DNA of 25,976 bases from Tritrichomonas foetus (lineage: Eukaryota; Parabasalia; Tritrichomonadida; Tritrichomonadidae). Location: the NCBI GenBank assembly GCA_001839685.1, contig MLAK01001234.1, positions 1 to 25,976 on the forward strand. Direction: 5' to 3'. How positions within the stretch are numbered: the first letter of the stretch is position 1; each line of letters opens with the position of its first letter. Positions 17,535 through 25,874 of the stretch are shown piece after piece. The position numbers and the translations under genes are program-made. The notes below the pieces were generated by a model. That model saw only the letters and a program-made list of their open reading frames with translations, was not told the DNA's origin and ran no database searches.

Positions 17535-18938
17535 CCATCGACGGAAAAATCGTCAGATACTTGTACTGTAACACTTGATATCAGTGGAAGAAGATTGGTT
17601 ACATCATCCTTCAAAAATAAAATATTAATATGGAATTATAATAGTGGCTCTGTCATTCAATCAGTCAAGCTTCTCCCTGAATCGCCGTTAATTACATTTC
17701 TAGGTTTCTATGAAATTAATTCGCGTGTTCTATTAATAAGAGCTGGATGGGATAAAACGATATGTGCATATAGTGAATCCGAATATGGTTCGTTTGATTT
17801 AGTAAGGAAATATACAGGGCATACTAGTGATATATCTACCATATCTGGATTTAGTCAAGGAATTATATCAGGTAGCGTAACTGGAGAGATTTTTGAATGG
17901 TCTTTGGATACCACATTCCCAGTTGCATCTAAATCTCTTTATCCCTCTGCCACTGTTGAAGTAATACAGTGTTTTACGAATTACATGATAGTTGGTGATT
18001 CAAATGGAATGCTTCATATATTTTCAATACCAAAATTAATATTAACAGACTCACTTCAAGCACACGGTATTATAGTTAGACATTCGATTTCCTCCATTGC
18101 AATATCTACAGAAAAGAAAATAATGTTTACTACTGATACACCTGGCTGTGTTAAAAGGAGGTTTTTCAATGAAACTCAAAACGAACTAAATTTGATTGGA
18201 TCAGATATTGTTCGTTGTCACAATGATGAAATTACTCAAATTATATTTTGTTCTAATGATGATTTCTATGCAACATGTAGTACTGATCAATGCGTACGAA
18301 TATGGAAAACTGAAACAAATGAATATGTTGGATTCTTTTCGGATGTTAGTAAATGGAGTTTGCATGATCCAACAACATGGATTGGGCAGTCTCCTTTTGA
18401 GAAAGAAGACAATCATTTCACGAAGAAAAATGATGAGAAAGATCCAAATGAAATGAGATTTGTTCTTCCAACGAGTTCAGTAGAAAGTGTGCTATCTCTT
18501 CCAGAGGAACAGATGTCAATCGATAGTCCAGATGAAAATGATCCAAATCAATCACAACAGCAACTGTTGAAACAACAAAATCAAGCTAAAAATGATAAAA
18601 AGAAAACACTCGATTTCGATTTGGTAAGAAAAACTCTCGATGAATATACAAATAGTGATAGGGAAATTAAATATCGACAAACTCATGTTATGGAACTCAT
18701 AAAAGAAAAAGATACGCACAAAGAGCCAATTAGACAACCAAAACTGCTACATCTTTCTCAAAGACCTGTTGAGCTTTTAAGCACCATTAATAATATTTTA
18801 AATAATGATAATCCATCTCGTTGTTCTAATACAAAACCTGTCTTAAAAATCCCAATGGTGCCACCAAGAACACCCAAAAGTGGAACGAAGAAAAAATCAC
18901 AATCTAGAATGATGTATGCACCAACATTATTTGATTAA
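17535..18938 (+). CDS. EF-hand/WD40 protein, segment 3 (WD40 repeats and tail)
   Basis: The frame is the same as segments 1 and 2 and is open from just after a TAA at 17532-17534. There is no ATG near its start. From about 17562 it reads TCTVTLDISGRRLVTSSFKNKILIWNY, with the D-x-GRRL turn typical of trichomonad EF-hand/WD40 proteins. More WD strands follow: RAGWDKTICAYSES, GIISGSVTGEIFEWSL and FYATCSTDQCVRIWKTE, then KWSLHDPTTWIGQSPFE. The last 170 residues are a Gln/Lys/Pro-rich disordered tail. This is the 3' third of the gene. Frame restoration after about 60 bp of disrupted sequence implies several indels whose sum is a multiple of three. Confidence 0.65.
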   Translation, partial: PSTEKSSDTCTVTLDISGRRLVTSSFKNKILIWNYNSGSVIQSVKLLPESPLITFLGFYEINSRVLLIRAGWDKTICAYSESEYGSFDLVRKYTGHTSDISTISGFSQGIISGSVTGEIFEWSLDTTFPVASKSLYPSATVEVIQCFTNYMIVGDSNGMLHIFSIPKLILTDSLQAHGIIVRHSISSIAISTEKKIMFTTDTPGCVKRRFFNETQNELNLIGSDIVRCHNDEITQIIFCSNDDFYATCSTDQCVRIWKTETNEYVGFFSDVSKWSLHDPTTWIGQSPFEKEDNHFTKKNDEKDPNEMRFVLPTSSVESVLSLPEEQMSIDSPDENDPNQSQQQLLKQQNQAKNDKKKTLDFDLVRKTLDEYTNSDREIKYRQTHVMELIKEKDTHKEPIRQPKLLHLSQRPVELLSTINNILNNDNPSRCSNTKPVLKIPMVPPRTPKSGTKKKSQSRMMYAPTLFD

Positions 18939-19484
18939 TCTATCATTATTAAGAGATATATTTATATTTGTTTGAATAAAAATGCTTATAAAATATATTT
19001 GTACATTCCAATGCATATTTAATAATTCGAAAATTATTATGAATCATGAATGATTGATATGGTGGTGTTATAATCAATTATTTTAATTAACAATTATATA
19101 TAATACCAATTAAATCATTGATTCAAAAAATAAAAATATGTATATTCGCGTAATTTTCGGAATTAATTTATTTCTGATAGATAATTTATTATCTTATAAT
19201 CTGCTCCCATAATTGTAAAAAACTATCAAAGAGGGAATGATTTAATTTATGAGAAATGATATTGAAATAATTTTATCAACCAATGATGAAAATCTTTTCA
19301 CATTTCTTCATGAAAAATATGTGAAATGATTCTAAAATCACTTTATGGGCTTCTATTATTAACACACAAAATTTGTTAACAAAATGTGACTAATGATGGA
19401 ATTGATTTCTCAAAATACTTTGCCATTTTTTGCAGAAATTGTTTTTCAATAACTATTCAAAACAAAATCACTTCATTCTTCAAA
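18939..19484. other. Noncoding interval
   Basis: AT-rich with many stops in all frames. It contains the 3' flank of the EF-hand/WD40 gene and the promoter of the small Tyr-rich gene. A frame joined upstream of ATG 19485 is open back to 19386 but has no ATG and is ordinary leader-like sequence. Confidence 0.5.
19468..19473 (+). promoter_or_regulatory. Inr-like element (TCACTT)
   Basis: TCACTT, with a second match TCATTC at 19473-19478, lies 12-17 nt before the ATG at 19485. It is a good fit to the trichomonad initiator and supports both expression and the choice of start. Confidence 0.5.
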
Positions 19485-19679
19485 ATGGGTAGCGAGCAAA
19501 GTGATAGTTACACAACATATGACAGAAATGATACGTCGAAGTCATATGATCAGCAATACAGTGGGCAGTCCGGATCACATAATGATTACGGACAAACAAC
19601 ATATGATCGATATCAACCAAGTTATTCTGGTGAATCTCCCTCAGGCAGAGATGGATACGGAAACCCAACATATGGCTAA
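19485..19679 (+). CDS. Small Tyr/Ser/Gly/Gln-rich protein
   Basis: This 64-residue protein starts at the ATG at 19485, chosen over an upstream in-frame GTG because of the initiator just before it. It begins MGSEQS, which fits the N-myristoylation pattern (Gly2, Ser6). The rest is low complexity, dominated by Tyr, Ser, Gly, Gln and Asp. TYDR occurs twice (with SYDQ related), along with YSGQSG and YSGESPSG, and it ends GNPTYG. There is no hydrophobic core, cysteine or charged helix. The composition recalls prion-like [G/S]Y[G/S] domains that self-associate. If myristoylated it would sit on a membrane surface, with many Tyr available for modification. No family is recognised and the function is unknown. 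Confidence 0.65.
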   Translation: MGSEQSDSYTTYDRNDTSKSYDQQYSGQSGSHNDYGQTTYDRYQPSYSGESPSGRDGYGNPTYG

Positions 19680-19786
19680 GTATTTAATCTAAACACTTCT
19701 CATTTCTTCTCTTTATATTTTGTCTTCATAGTTTTATGTAAATTAATCTTTCAAAATATAGTCTAATTAGTATATCTGAATAAATA

Positions 19787-20029
19787 TCAGAAATAGAAAC
19801 TCACACGATGAAATACTTCATTAGATTTCAGTGGTGTAAATGAATGGGCAAATTCACATCATGGAGGCTCCTCTGGGGAAATATTGATGCTACCTGATGA
19901 CCAGGTGATATCAAAGTTGATGGCACCAGTGATATCAGTTTGATGGTTGTTTTCAAATATATTAAGTGAATATTGGATGTAATGTATAAACTGAAGATCA
20001 AAATAATGAGAACTCATGAAGTGGTGCAT
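19787..20029 (-). pseudogene. Possible decayed coding fragment
   Basis: From an ATG at 20029 the minus strand is open for 56 codons to a TGA at 19861-19859, then open again for 23 codons to a TGA at 19787. The product has ordinary protein composition, with segments NNHQTDITGAINFDITW and SSGSINISPEEPP before the first stop and CEFAHSFTPLKSNEVFHRV after it. Part of it is G/C-richer than the flanks. No family is recognised. The plus strand is also open over 19810-19943, so the coding strand is uncertain. Confidence 0.3.
19901..19946. repeat. Imperfect 2-copy direct repeat
   Basis: Copies of 23 bp (19901-19923) and 21 bp (19926-19946) share CCA, GTGATATCA and TTGATGG. They lie inside the G/C-richer island and give the minus-strand frame its repeated DIT motif. 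Confidence 0.6.
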
Positions 20030-20045
20030 TTTCGAAGCTCAAATG

Positions 20046-20136
20046 CATTAATAGCATATATTAATAGATCTCATTAATAGCTTTCATTAATGAATTTCAA
20101 TAATAGCCTACATTAATGGATTTCAATAATAGTTAT
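20046..20136. repeat. CATTAAT repeat cluster with 2 x 26-bp unit
   Basis: Degenerate CATTAAT(A/G) units lead into two well-matched 26-bp copies at 20085-20110 and 20111-20136, both with CATTAATG and ATTTCAATAATAG. It lies 290 bp upstream of the DENN-like gene. It is simple AT-rich satellite-like sequence with no known role. Confidence 0.7.
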
Positions 20137-20411
20137 CATCTTGCATCGTGGTTTTTAGTAAAAAGTTACTGATCATTCTGAATGCATTGAATGATACATA
20201 GTAAAAAGCTTTTTTCTTTGATCAATCCATTAGATACCAACAACAAGCAGTAAAATTGAAAGAAGATGTGTAATCATTTTGTATGTATAATTGGCTGTTA
20301 TATTGAATCATTGGATAAATAATTATAAAGAACAAGATTGTGAATAGGATTTTTTTCAAAAACAACAACGATATCTCATTGAAATTTTGTTGAACTGATC
20401 AATTGAAAAGT

Positions 20412-20416
20412 TCACA
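20412..20416 (+). promoter_or_regulatory. Inr-like element (TCACA)
   Basis: TCACA lies 6-10 nt before the ATG at 20422 and fits TCA(C/T)(A/T). It is short and may be chance. Confidence 0.38.
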
Positions 20417-20421
20417 ATTCT

Positions 20422-21837
20422 ATGACTCAGCCAAAAACGACTCTTGTTTCAGCAGTCGTCCTCTTGGAGCAGCAACCAAATTCGGTATCCTATTTAAAGG
20501 CAGTCAGTCCATGCGATTTCAATTTTGCGAATGATCTCACTTTGATTGTTAATAATGCGTTTCCGCCAAAAATTCAGAAAAAACCGAAAAATAATTCCTT
20601 GAAACGAACCCTCTCAAAAGGTTTACCCAAGAACAAGTCGAGTGGTAACAAAATTTACGCATTTAATATTAGAGATTATTATTGCTTCAATTGGGTCATT
20701 TCGCGAGCAGAGATGCATTATGCATTAATCATAATGACAAAGCTAAAAGTTCCAGGTTTGTTTTTCAAATTTTTGGAAGAATTAAATGATGATTTCATAT
20801 CCAATTATGGATCTGATTCAGCCGATGAAAAGAACAATAACAATAGTGGAAGTGGAGGCAATAAAAGTAGAAACAATAGCAATGAGGGAAATTCAATGAA
20901 TGGCCTTTCTGGAAATTCCAATGACAAAATTTTTGACCCACTTTTATTACTTGATTACACTTTTTCTTTGGTTTCATCTTGGAAATGGCAGAATAATAGC
21001 AGCATTTTGGTTCATTATCCAACTAAAACTTATCATGTTGAACTAAATGATGATGCGTATTGCTATTCTGATTTTGATCCATTTAAATATTTCAAGGATG
21101 GAGATGAAATGATCGCTATTTGGAAATCAATTCTTACTGGAAGCGGCTTAAGAATTATATGTGACGATCCTGAAGCTTTATCCCGTTCTGTTTTTGCCGT
21201 TTGTTCCTTAATTAATCCTCTTGTATTCAAAGATCCTATTTTAATCACTTTTAATCCAGAAGATGAAAGATTTCAATCTATTAATTCTTATTTTATTGTT
21301 GCAACTCCTTCAAATGTTGATGTTGAATCACTAAGAACTTTTGAATGTGTCGTTGAGGCGAATTATAATGGATTAAATAATGATAATTCATCAAAAAAAG
21401 ATCAATTTCGTATCAAAACGAACAAAATTATCGATATTACTATTTTTTTAATGGATCGAATGTTGAGGAAAAGTCCATATAATGACATCATTGAAGGACC
21501 ATATATGACAGATGATGCAGAGTCATTATTTAGCGAAAAACACAGAAAAACACGAATTTTGAGGGCAGAAGAATTCAGACTTGTCGAAAAAACACAAACA
21601 ATGCAAGTGTATCGTCGACAAATCGCTTTTCGGTCAGCTTTTCGACAAAATATTTTATCGATGACACCAGAAGAAGCTATTGAAGGGTTAAGTTTACAAC
21701 ATTTAAAGATTCTTGAAAGGAGACTTGAAGATCTTAAAGTAAAATATATGAATGATAAGCATTTGGTGACTGTTCTTCGAGCTCATATTAAATTAATAAA
21801 GAAATCACTTTCACAGTATGAAAAAACAACATCTTAA
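20422..21837 (+). CDS. DENN-domain-like protein (DENND10/LCHN type)
   Basis: This 471-residue protein has an intact frame from its ATG. The N-terminal strand LVSAVVLLEQ (8-17) and the block YAFNIRDYYCFNWVISRAEMHY (79-100) fit a longin/uDENN module. A Ser/Asn/Gly-rich insert follows (about 129-167). The central DENN block is the clearest part: MIAIWKSILTGSGLRIICDDPEALSRSVFAVCSLINPL (about 230-267), then PILITFNPEDERF and SYFIVATPSN, as in DENN proteins where a strand-helix unit precedes a P-L turn. The C-terminus is charged and helical. DENN proteins act as exchange factors or regulators for Rab GTPases. The single-module size and the strand following YFIVA suggest the FAM45/DENND10 or LCHN group, but this is a pattern-level assignment. 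Confidence 0.6.
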   Translation: MTQPKTTLVSAVVLLEQQPNSVSYLKAVSPCDFNFANDLTLIVNNAFPPKIQKKPKNNSLKRTLSKGLPKNKSSGNKIYAFNIRDYYCFNWVISRAEMHYALIIMTKLKVPGLFFKFLEELNDDFISNYGSDSADEKNNNNSGSGGNKSRNNSNEGNSMNGLSGNSNDKIFDPLLLLDYTFSLVSSWKWQNNSSILVHYPTKTYHVELNDDAYCYSDFDPFKYFKDGDEMIAIWKSILTGSGLRIICDDPEALSRSVFAVCSLINPLVFKDPILITFNPEDERFQSINSYFIVATPSNVDVESLRTFECVVEANYNGLNNDNSSKKDQFRIKTNKIIDITIFLMDRMLRKSPYNDIIEGPYMTDDAESLFSEKHRKTRILRAEEFRLVEKTQTMQVYRRQIAFRSAFRQNILSMTPEEAIEGLSLQHLKILERRLEDLKVKYMNDKHLVTVLRAHIKLIKKSLSQYEKTTS

Positions 21838-22167
21838 TACGTTTGTGAATCAAGTTGAAGTGATTTTGATGTTATTATTAGTATTATTAAAAAATGTATA
21901 GGTTATTTCGTTTTTCTTCTTTCCGAAAACAAATTGATTTCACGATAAACAAAAAACAAATATCGGTAAATAATTATTTTCGGGAATCAAACAGTGAATT
22001 AACCTTTCTCTATGGTTCTCAGATATATTTATCTGTTGAACATGGAAATAGATAAAAAGATAAAATAAAATTTGGAAATCACAAAAGATAAAAGGAACTT
22101 CGATAATAAGTAGTATATGTATCATTTATTGTGATAAAAAACATCTATATAAATATTTCTCCTCTTC
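21838..22167. other. Short convergent intergenic region
   Basis: It separates the 3' ends of the DENN-like gene (+) and the orphan gene (-). It is AT-rich and no feature was recognised. Confidence 0.5.
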
Positions 22168-22545
22168 TTATAGAAGACATATTTTCCCATTCATATAAGA
22201 GATTCCTGGCATCTCTCCTCTGGATACAATATTGAATTCAGATGGAACTATTTTGGGTATTTCTACTGGATTGGAATGAGCCAAAAGATTCTTCACAACC
22301 ATTAAATTGGCATCGAAAGGTGTCTTCTTTTGTTGGAACTCTTGTTCAACTTGTTTAGCCAAATAGTCAACATGTAGAACAGCAATCCTTTGTTGCTTTC
22401 TAATTCTTCTTCTAGCATGGCATGGAATTTCTATGGGAAATGTTTTTATTATTTGTTTCTTTGAATCAAGTGAGGGTGGTAATCCAATTAATTTTACTGT
22501 TCGAAGTGTTGATCTTCTTTCATTGACTTTCTTTTCTTCTTGCAT
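22168..22545 (-). CDS. Orphan 125-residue basic protein
   Basis: The frame is intact, with an ATG at 22545 and a TCATTT initiator 8-13 nt before it. The protein has a charged start (MQEEKKVNERRS), a strand-like segment TVKLIGLPPSL (16-26), a very basic stretch HARRRIRKQQR (43-53), a helix HVDYLAKQVEQEFQQKK, and a Pro/hydrophobic end PKIVPSEFNIVSRGEMPG. There is no membrane segment or signal peptide. The basic patch could be a nuclear localisation or nucleic-acid contact, but this is speculation. No family is recognised. The initiator and codon usage like its neighbours support a real gene. Confidence 0.55.
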   Translation of the reverse strand: MQEEKKVNERRSTLRTVKLIGLPPSLDSKKQIIKTFPIEIPCHARRRIRKQQRIAVLHVDYLAKQVEQEFQQKKTPFDANLMVVKNLLAHSNPVEIPKIVPSEFNIVSRGEMPGISYMNGKICLL

Positions 22546-22552
22546 TGTTACA

Positions 22553-22558
22553 AAATGA
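22553..22558 (-). promoter_or_regulatory. Inr-like element (TCATTT)
   Basis: TCATTT on the minus strand lies 8-13 nt before the ATG at 22545 and is a good fit to the trichomonad initiator. Confidence 0.42.
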
Positions 22559-23229
22559 CCTGAATAATTTATACAATTGAATAGAATTGAAATAACTTTG
22601 CGCCTGATTGAATATGATTGGTCATAATTCAGTGATTATACAAAATTTCTGTGTATTTTAATTGACGATGATTATAGAAAATAATGAAAAGGTGAACTTT
22701 TTTAACCTGCTTTGCCAGCTTTGCCAATATGTCACGTAACATAGTTTGTATGACAAATTTTTGACATTTGTCAATCAAATTTGATGACCAATAGAACGAA
22801 TAATCAGTCAAAATTGACCAATATTGTATTTTTGTGAATATTCTGAAATATTATGTATATTTAATATCATGAATAGGGTTAATTTGGGTTAAATGTTTTT
22901 CTTCAGTAGATGAAGGACAAAATACGTCAGGTAAAATTTAGTAGGTTTGCCTTTGAAGATAAACATAAATTCAACAGTAAAATATTTATTTTGGAATTCA
23001 AACACCATATTGCTTTATTCTTTGTATATTTCTCTATTATATCCAATATTCTAATGATCACTCGAGACAGAACCTTTTAATAGTGGCGAGAAAAAACTTT
23101 CGGGGTGCACCTTACAAATGAAATAATATATCAACCTTGCTATTAAATATTATATTTAAAATTAGAAATACAAAAATGGAATTAAGGAGGGCAAGGAGGT
23201 TTATATCATGATAATGAATAAAATGAAAG

Positions 23230-23298
23230 AATAAACGACAAAACAATGAAAGAATAAACAACAAAACAATGAAATATTAAACAACAAAACAATGAAAG
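23230..23298. repeat. Tandem repeat, 3 x 23 bp
   Basis: Three near-identical 23-bp units start at 23230, 23253 and 23276, each containing ACAAAACAATGAAA. They lie about 95 bp beyond the PCYT2 stop, so they are in or just past its 3' untranslated region. Confidence 0.85.
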
Positions 23299-23393
23299 AA
23301 TCATAACAAGTTGTGAATTCTGTGTTGTAAAAGCATAGATATGATTGGAAAAGAATATGTTTAGTTATTTCGTATGAATTTGAATGGATTTGC

Positions 23394-24416
23394 TTAAGCT
23401 GTGTTTTCACATGGAAGTGTTTCTCTGTATGCGTTTCTCTTTGAGTATGCCGAGTAGTTGTTGAGAATCCTGTGGACAACACTTTTTGCTGTGAAATCAG
23501 GATAGTCAGATTCAATATGGCGGAAAATTCCGAGTTCTTTTGGCACCTTGAAAGCGTCAACTTCATTTCTTGTAGGTGATGATCCCTCCACGACAACATC
23601 TGGCTCAATCTGGTTCATCAGCTCCTTTGTGATAACGTAGGGTGCACCAATGATGACATCATCTACGTATTTCATAGCCAAAACATTCAAAACTCTTTCT
23701 TGGAGAGTCATGATTGGCATTCCTGGGTACATAAGTGCTTCCATTGTTGGATCATCATGAACACCAACGACCAAATAGTCACCCATTTCTTTCGCCTTCT
23801 TCAAAAATGAAACGTGGCCAGGATGAAGGAGATCGAAAGTGCCATCACAATAAACAATTTTATCTCCTCTTTTTGGACCATTTGGATTTGAAAATTGGGC
23901 GATTCGATGTGTCGTCGGAATGTAGGTATGAAGAGATTGTTTGTCGCCTGCGATTCCTTCAAGAAGAGTTACATCAAAAGTCTCAGGAAGCTCAGTGCGA
24001 GGTAATCTGAGCATTCTGCCGATCAAATTGGTTGTCGATATTGCTTTCGTTCTAGGAACTGTTTCAAAGCGTCCGGCATCGATAACTGGCTGGTGGCAAT
24101 CAACTCCGTCGGCATTGAGTGCCAAATCGTCTCCATGTACGCAGCAGTCGCAATTCCACCTATCAAGCCATTCAATTGTAACGTCGTAAGGCGAGTCTGG
24201 GATAGCGCGTGTGACCCACTTACAGCTTTCAATCATGATCATTCGTTCTTCGAGCGTGAAAACGACAGGGCCCTTATTTCTTAAAATTTCTTCATCGTTG
24301 TGAACACCGGCATACAATTCGGTGCCGAGTGCAGAGGCCTGTCGAATGAAGTTGTAGTGTCCAAAGTGACAGAGATCAAAGCATCCGTCGACGTAGACGC
24401 GATTAAACTTTCGCAT
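23394..24416 (-). CDS. PCYT2: Ethanolamine-phosphate cytidylyltransferase
   Basis: This 340-residue protein has the two tandem cytidylyltransferase domains that define this enzyme. Domain 1 starts VYVDGCFDLCHFGHYN with HFGH at 17-20, and the nucleotide-binding signature reads RTKAISTT at 122-129. Domain 2 starts IVYCDGTFDLLHPGH with HPGH at 198-201 and ends DYPDFTAKSVVHRIL. It converts CTP and phosphoethanolamine to CDP-ethanolamine and pyrophosphate, the rate-setting step of the Kennedy pathway to phosphatidylethanolamine, in the cytosol. In domain 1 the usual Gly of RTxGxSTT is Ala (A125). The gene is visibly richer in G/C than its neighbours, especially at third positions, which in trichomonads goes with strong expression. 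The start ATG is preceded by TTCAATA, a weak initiator. Confidence 0.96.
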   Translation of the reverse strand: MRKFNRVYVDGCFDLCHFGHYNFIRQASALGTELYAGVHNDEEILRNKGPVVFTLEERMIMIESCKWVTRAIPDSPYDVTIEWLDRWNCDCCVHGDDLALNADGVDCHQPVIDAGRFETVPRTKAISTTNLIGRMLRLPRTELPETFDVTLLEGIAGDKQSLHTYIPTTHRIAQFSNPNGPKRGDKIVYCDGTFDLLHPGHVSFLKKAKEMGDYLVVGVHDDPTMEALMYPGMPIMTLQERVLNVLAMKYVDDVIIGAPYVITKELMNQIEPDVVVEGSSPTRNEVDAFKVPKELGIFRHIESDYPDFTAKSVVHRILNNYSAYSKRNAYRETLPCENTA

Positions 24417-25074
24417 AGGTTTTATTGAAATTTGTTTTTTGAATTAATTCCTTTTCAAACTTGTGATGAATATTTTCAATTAATAAAAAGTATTTTTGAA
24501 AGTTCATTTCAAAATAATTGAATAAAAAAAGTTAGCTGAAAAAAATGATAGACCATTTCACCATACAGTTGTAACGTTAGGCTCAATTTGTCGATCAGAA
24601 TTTCTTTGATATGTACATTATAAGGCGAATTATTTGATGATTATTGTTTATCAATTCCGATCAAACGAAGTTGATCAAATATCATTCATTTGCGTGTATT
24701 TTTGTTTTTCAACTATCTCGAAAATTACTATAAATATATTAGTGAAAAGAATAAAATAAATATAACTGTTACTATTAATCATAAAAATGCAAATTTCAAC
24801 TTTTTTGTATTACGAATGAATGGTATCTCTAGGTGTCGAAAATCTTGTAATTGAGAGAAGAATTTGGCTATATTTTTTTGAACGATAAATAGAAATATTG
24901 AATACTATTTTGTGAATAGTCAATATTTCATTACTTTCAAAAAATGCCAGTTATTTTAGGAAATATCTTCTTCAAATGAGATATTTTCTGGCCATAGATT
25001 GGCTTTTCGAATAACAGAAACTATTTTAAAAATTGAACAAATAATATTAAAAAATGAACTGTGATCTTTAATAA

Positions 25075-25193
25075 TGTCCAATTAAGTATGACAAATATCC
25101 AGTAGATTTGGGTGAATGGAAATGATTTAAGGCACGTTTAGAACAAAGCTAGGCATTATTCCTGATGATAAACATCTTATGAAGTTTCGCGTA
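25075..25193 (+). pseudogene. Possible decayed coding fragment
   Basis: One plus frame reads KYDKYPVDLGEWK, TGA, FKARLEQS up to a stop at 25150. A frame two bases on then continues LGIIPDDKHLMKFRV to TAA 25193. Together they look like one amphipathic protein stretch with one stop and one indel. No start, no flanking frame and no recognised family. Chance is a real alternative at this length. Confidence 0.3.
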
Positions 25194-25806
25194 TAATGAT
25201 GTGTAAATTGAGGTTTCTTTGAAAAACTTTAGAAAAAGTTCATCACAATAGAACAATTTCTTAAGAAAAATTTAAATTTACTCAGAAAATTAAATTACCA
25301 TCATGATACATGAAACGTTGATCATGTGAAATGAAAGAAAATGTATCAAATCATGCCAAAGGGAAAGAAAGAATTCCTAATGTTGAGATTTGTAATTAGT
25401 AATAAAAAACCGAGATTGTGTTCAGAAACGTTTTTTTTGTACTGGTATTCCTTCTCCCGGTTTTCTCAGCTTCAATTTTCTAGTGGAGAATATGCTTCTT
25501 TTCGGAAATTTCTGTGATTGGATAATGGACATATTTAATAAGAGAAACTCTATCAATTATTTATTTTGAATCTTATGTAATCTCTCTGAATTAAATAAGA
25601 TAAATAATATATTCTATATGATATATTTCGCCAAAAATACTTTATCGAAAAGATAAATAAAAAATCTTGAGAAAAAATTTCAATTAGAGCTTTTCAAAAT
25701 TTTGTGATTAACTGAATAAATAGAAAAAATCTCAATAACTGGCGATTTTTACCGATGAGTTTTTATACTCAAAATTAGGGCTGAACTTTTATGATCCTAT
25801 TCAAAT

Positions 25807-25874
25807 ATTTGAATGTATTTCCTAATTTTATTTGAATGTATTTATAGAATTTATTTGAGTATATTATTGAATTG
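25807..25874. repeat. Tandem repeat, about 3 x 23 bp
   Basis: Units start at 25807, 25830 and 25853. The first two share ATTTGAATGTATTT exactly and the third has drifted. AT-rich, noncoding and without evident function. Confidence 0.65.

Larger units (their letters stand above)
19680..20421. other. Intergenic region with a composition island and repeats
   Basis: It contains a locally G/C-richer island (about 19840-19950) with a short minus-strand open frame, and a cluster of ATTAAT-rich repeats (20046-20136), listed separately. The remaining sequence is AT-rich and shows nothing else. Confidence 0.5.
22546..23393. other. Noncoding interval with tandem repeat
   Basis: The interval lies between the 5' end of the orphan gene and the 3' end of PCYT2. 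It holds a TGACAAA...TTTGTCA inverted repeat near 22750-22772 and the 23-bp tandem repeat listed separately. No gene is seen; the 135-codon minus-strand frame at 23201-23608 is an overlap of PCYT2 extended by the repeat. Confidence 0.5.

Noticed and set aside
17511..17555. Candidate 45-bp GT...AG intron in the EF-hand/WD40 gene
   Set aside because: It lacks the conserved trichomonad 5' and ACTAACACACAG-type 3' signals. Removing it leaves only about four residues between ETG and LDISGRR, too few for a WD blade.
19361..19373. ATTAACACACAA resembling the trichomonad intron 3' signal
   Set aside because: It ends AA rather than AG, and there is no coding sequence on its 5' side to splice from.
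22876..22893. AGGGTTA and GGGTTAA, telomere-like
   Set aside because: Only two separated partial copies; no array.
23201..23608. 135-codon minus-strand frame
   Set aside because: Its first half is PCYT2 in another frame and its second half is the 23-bp tandem repeat translated.
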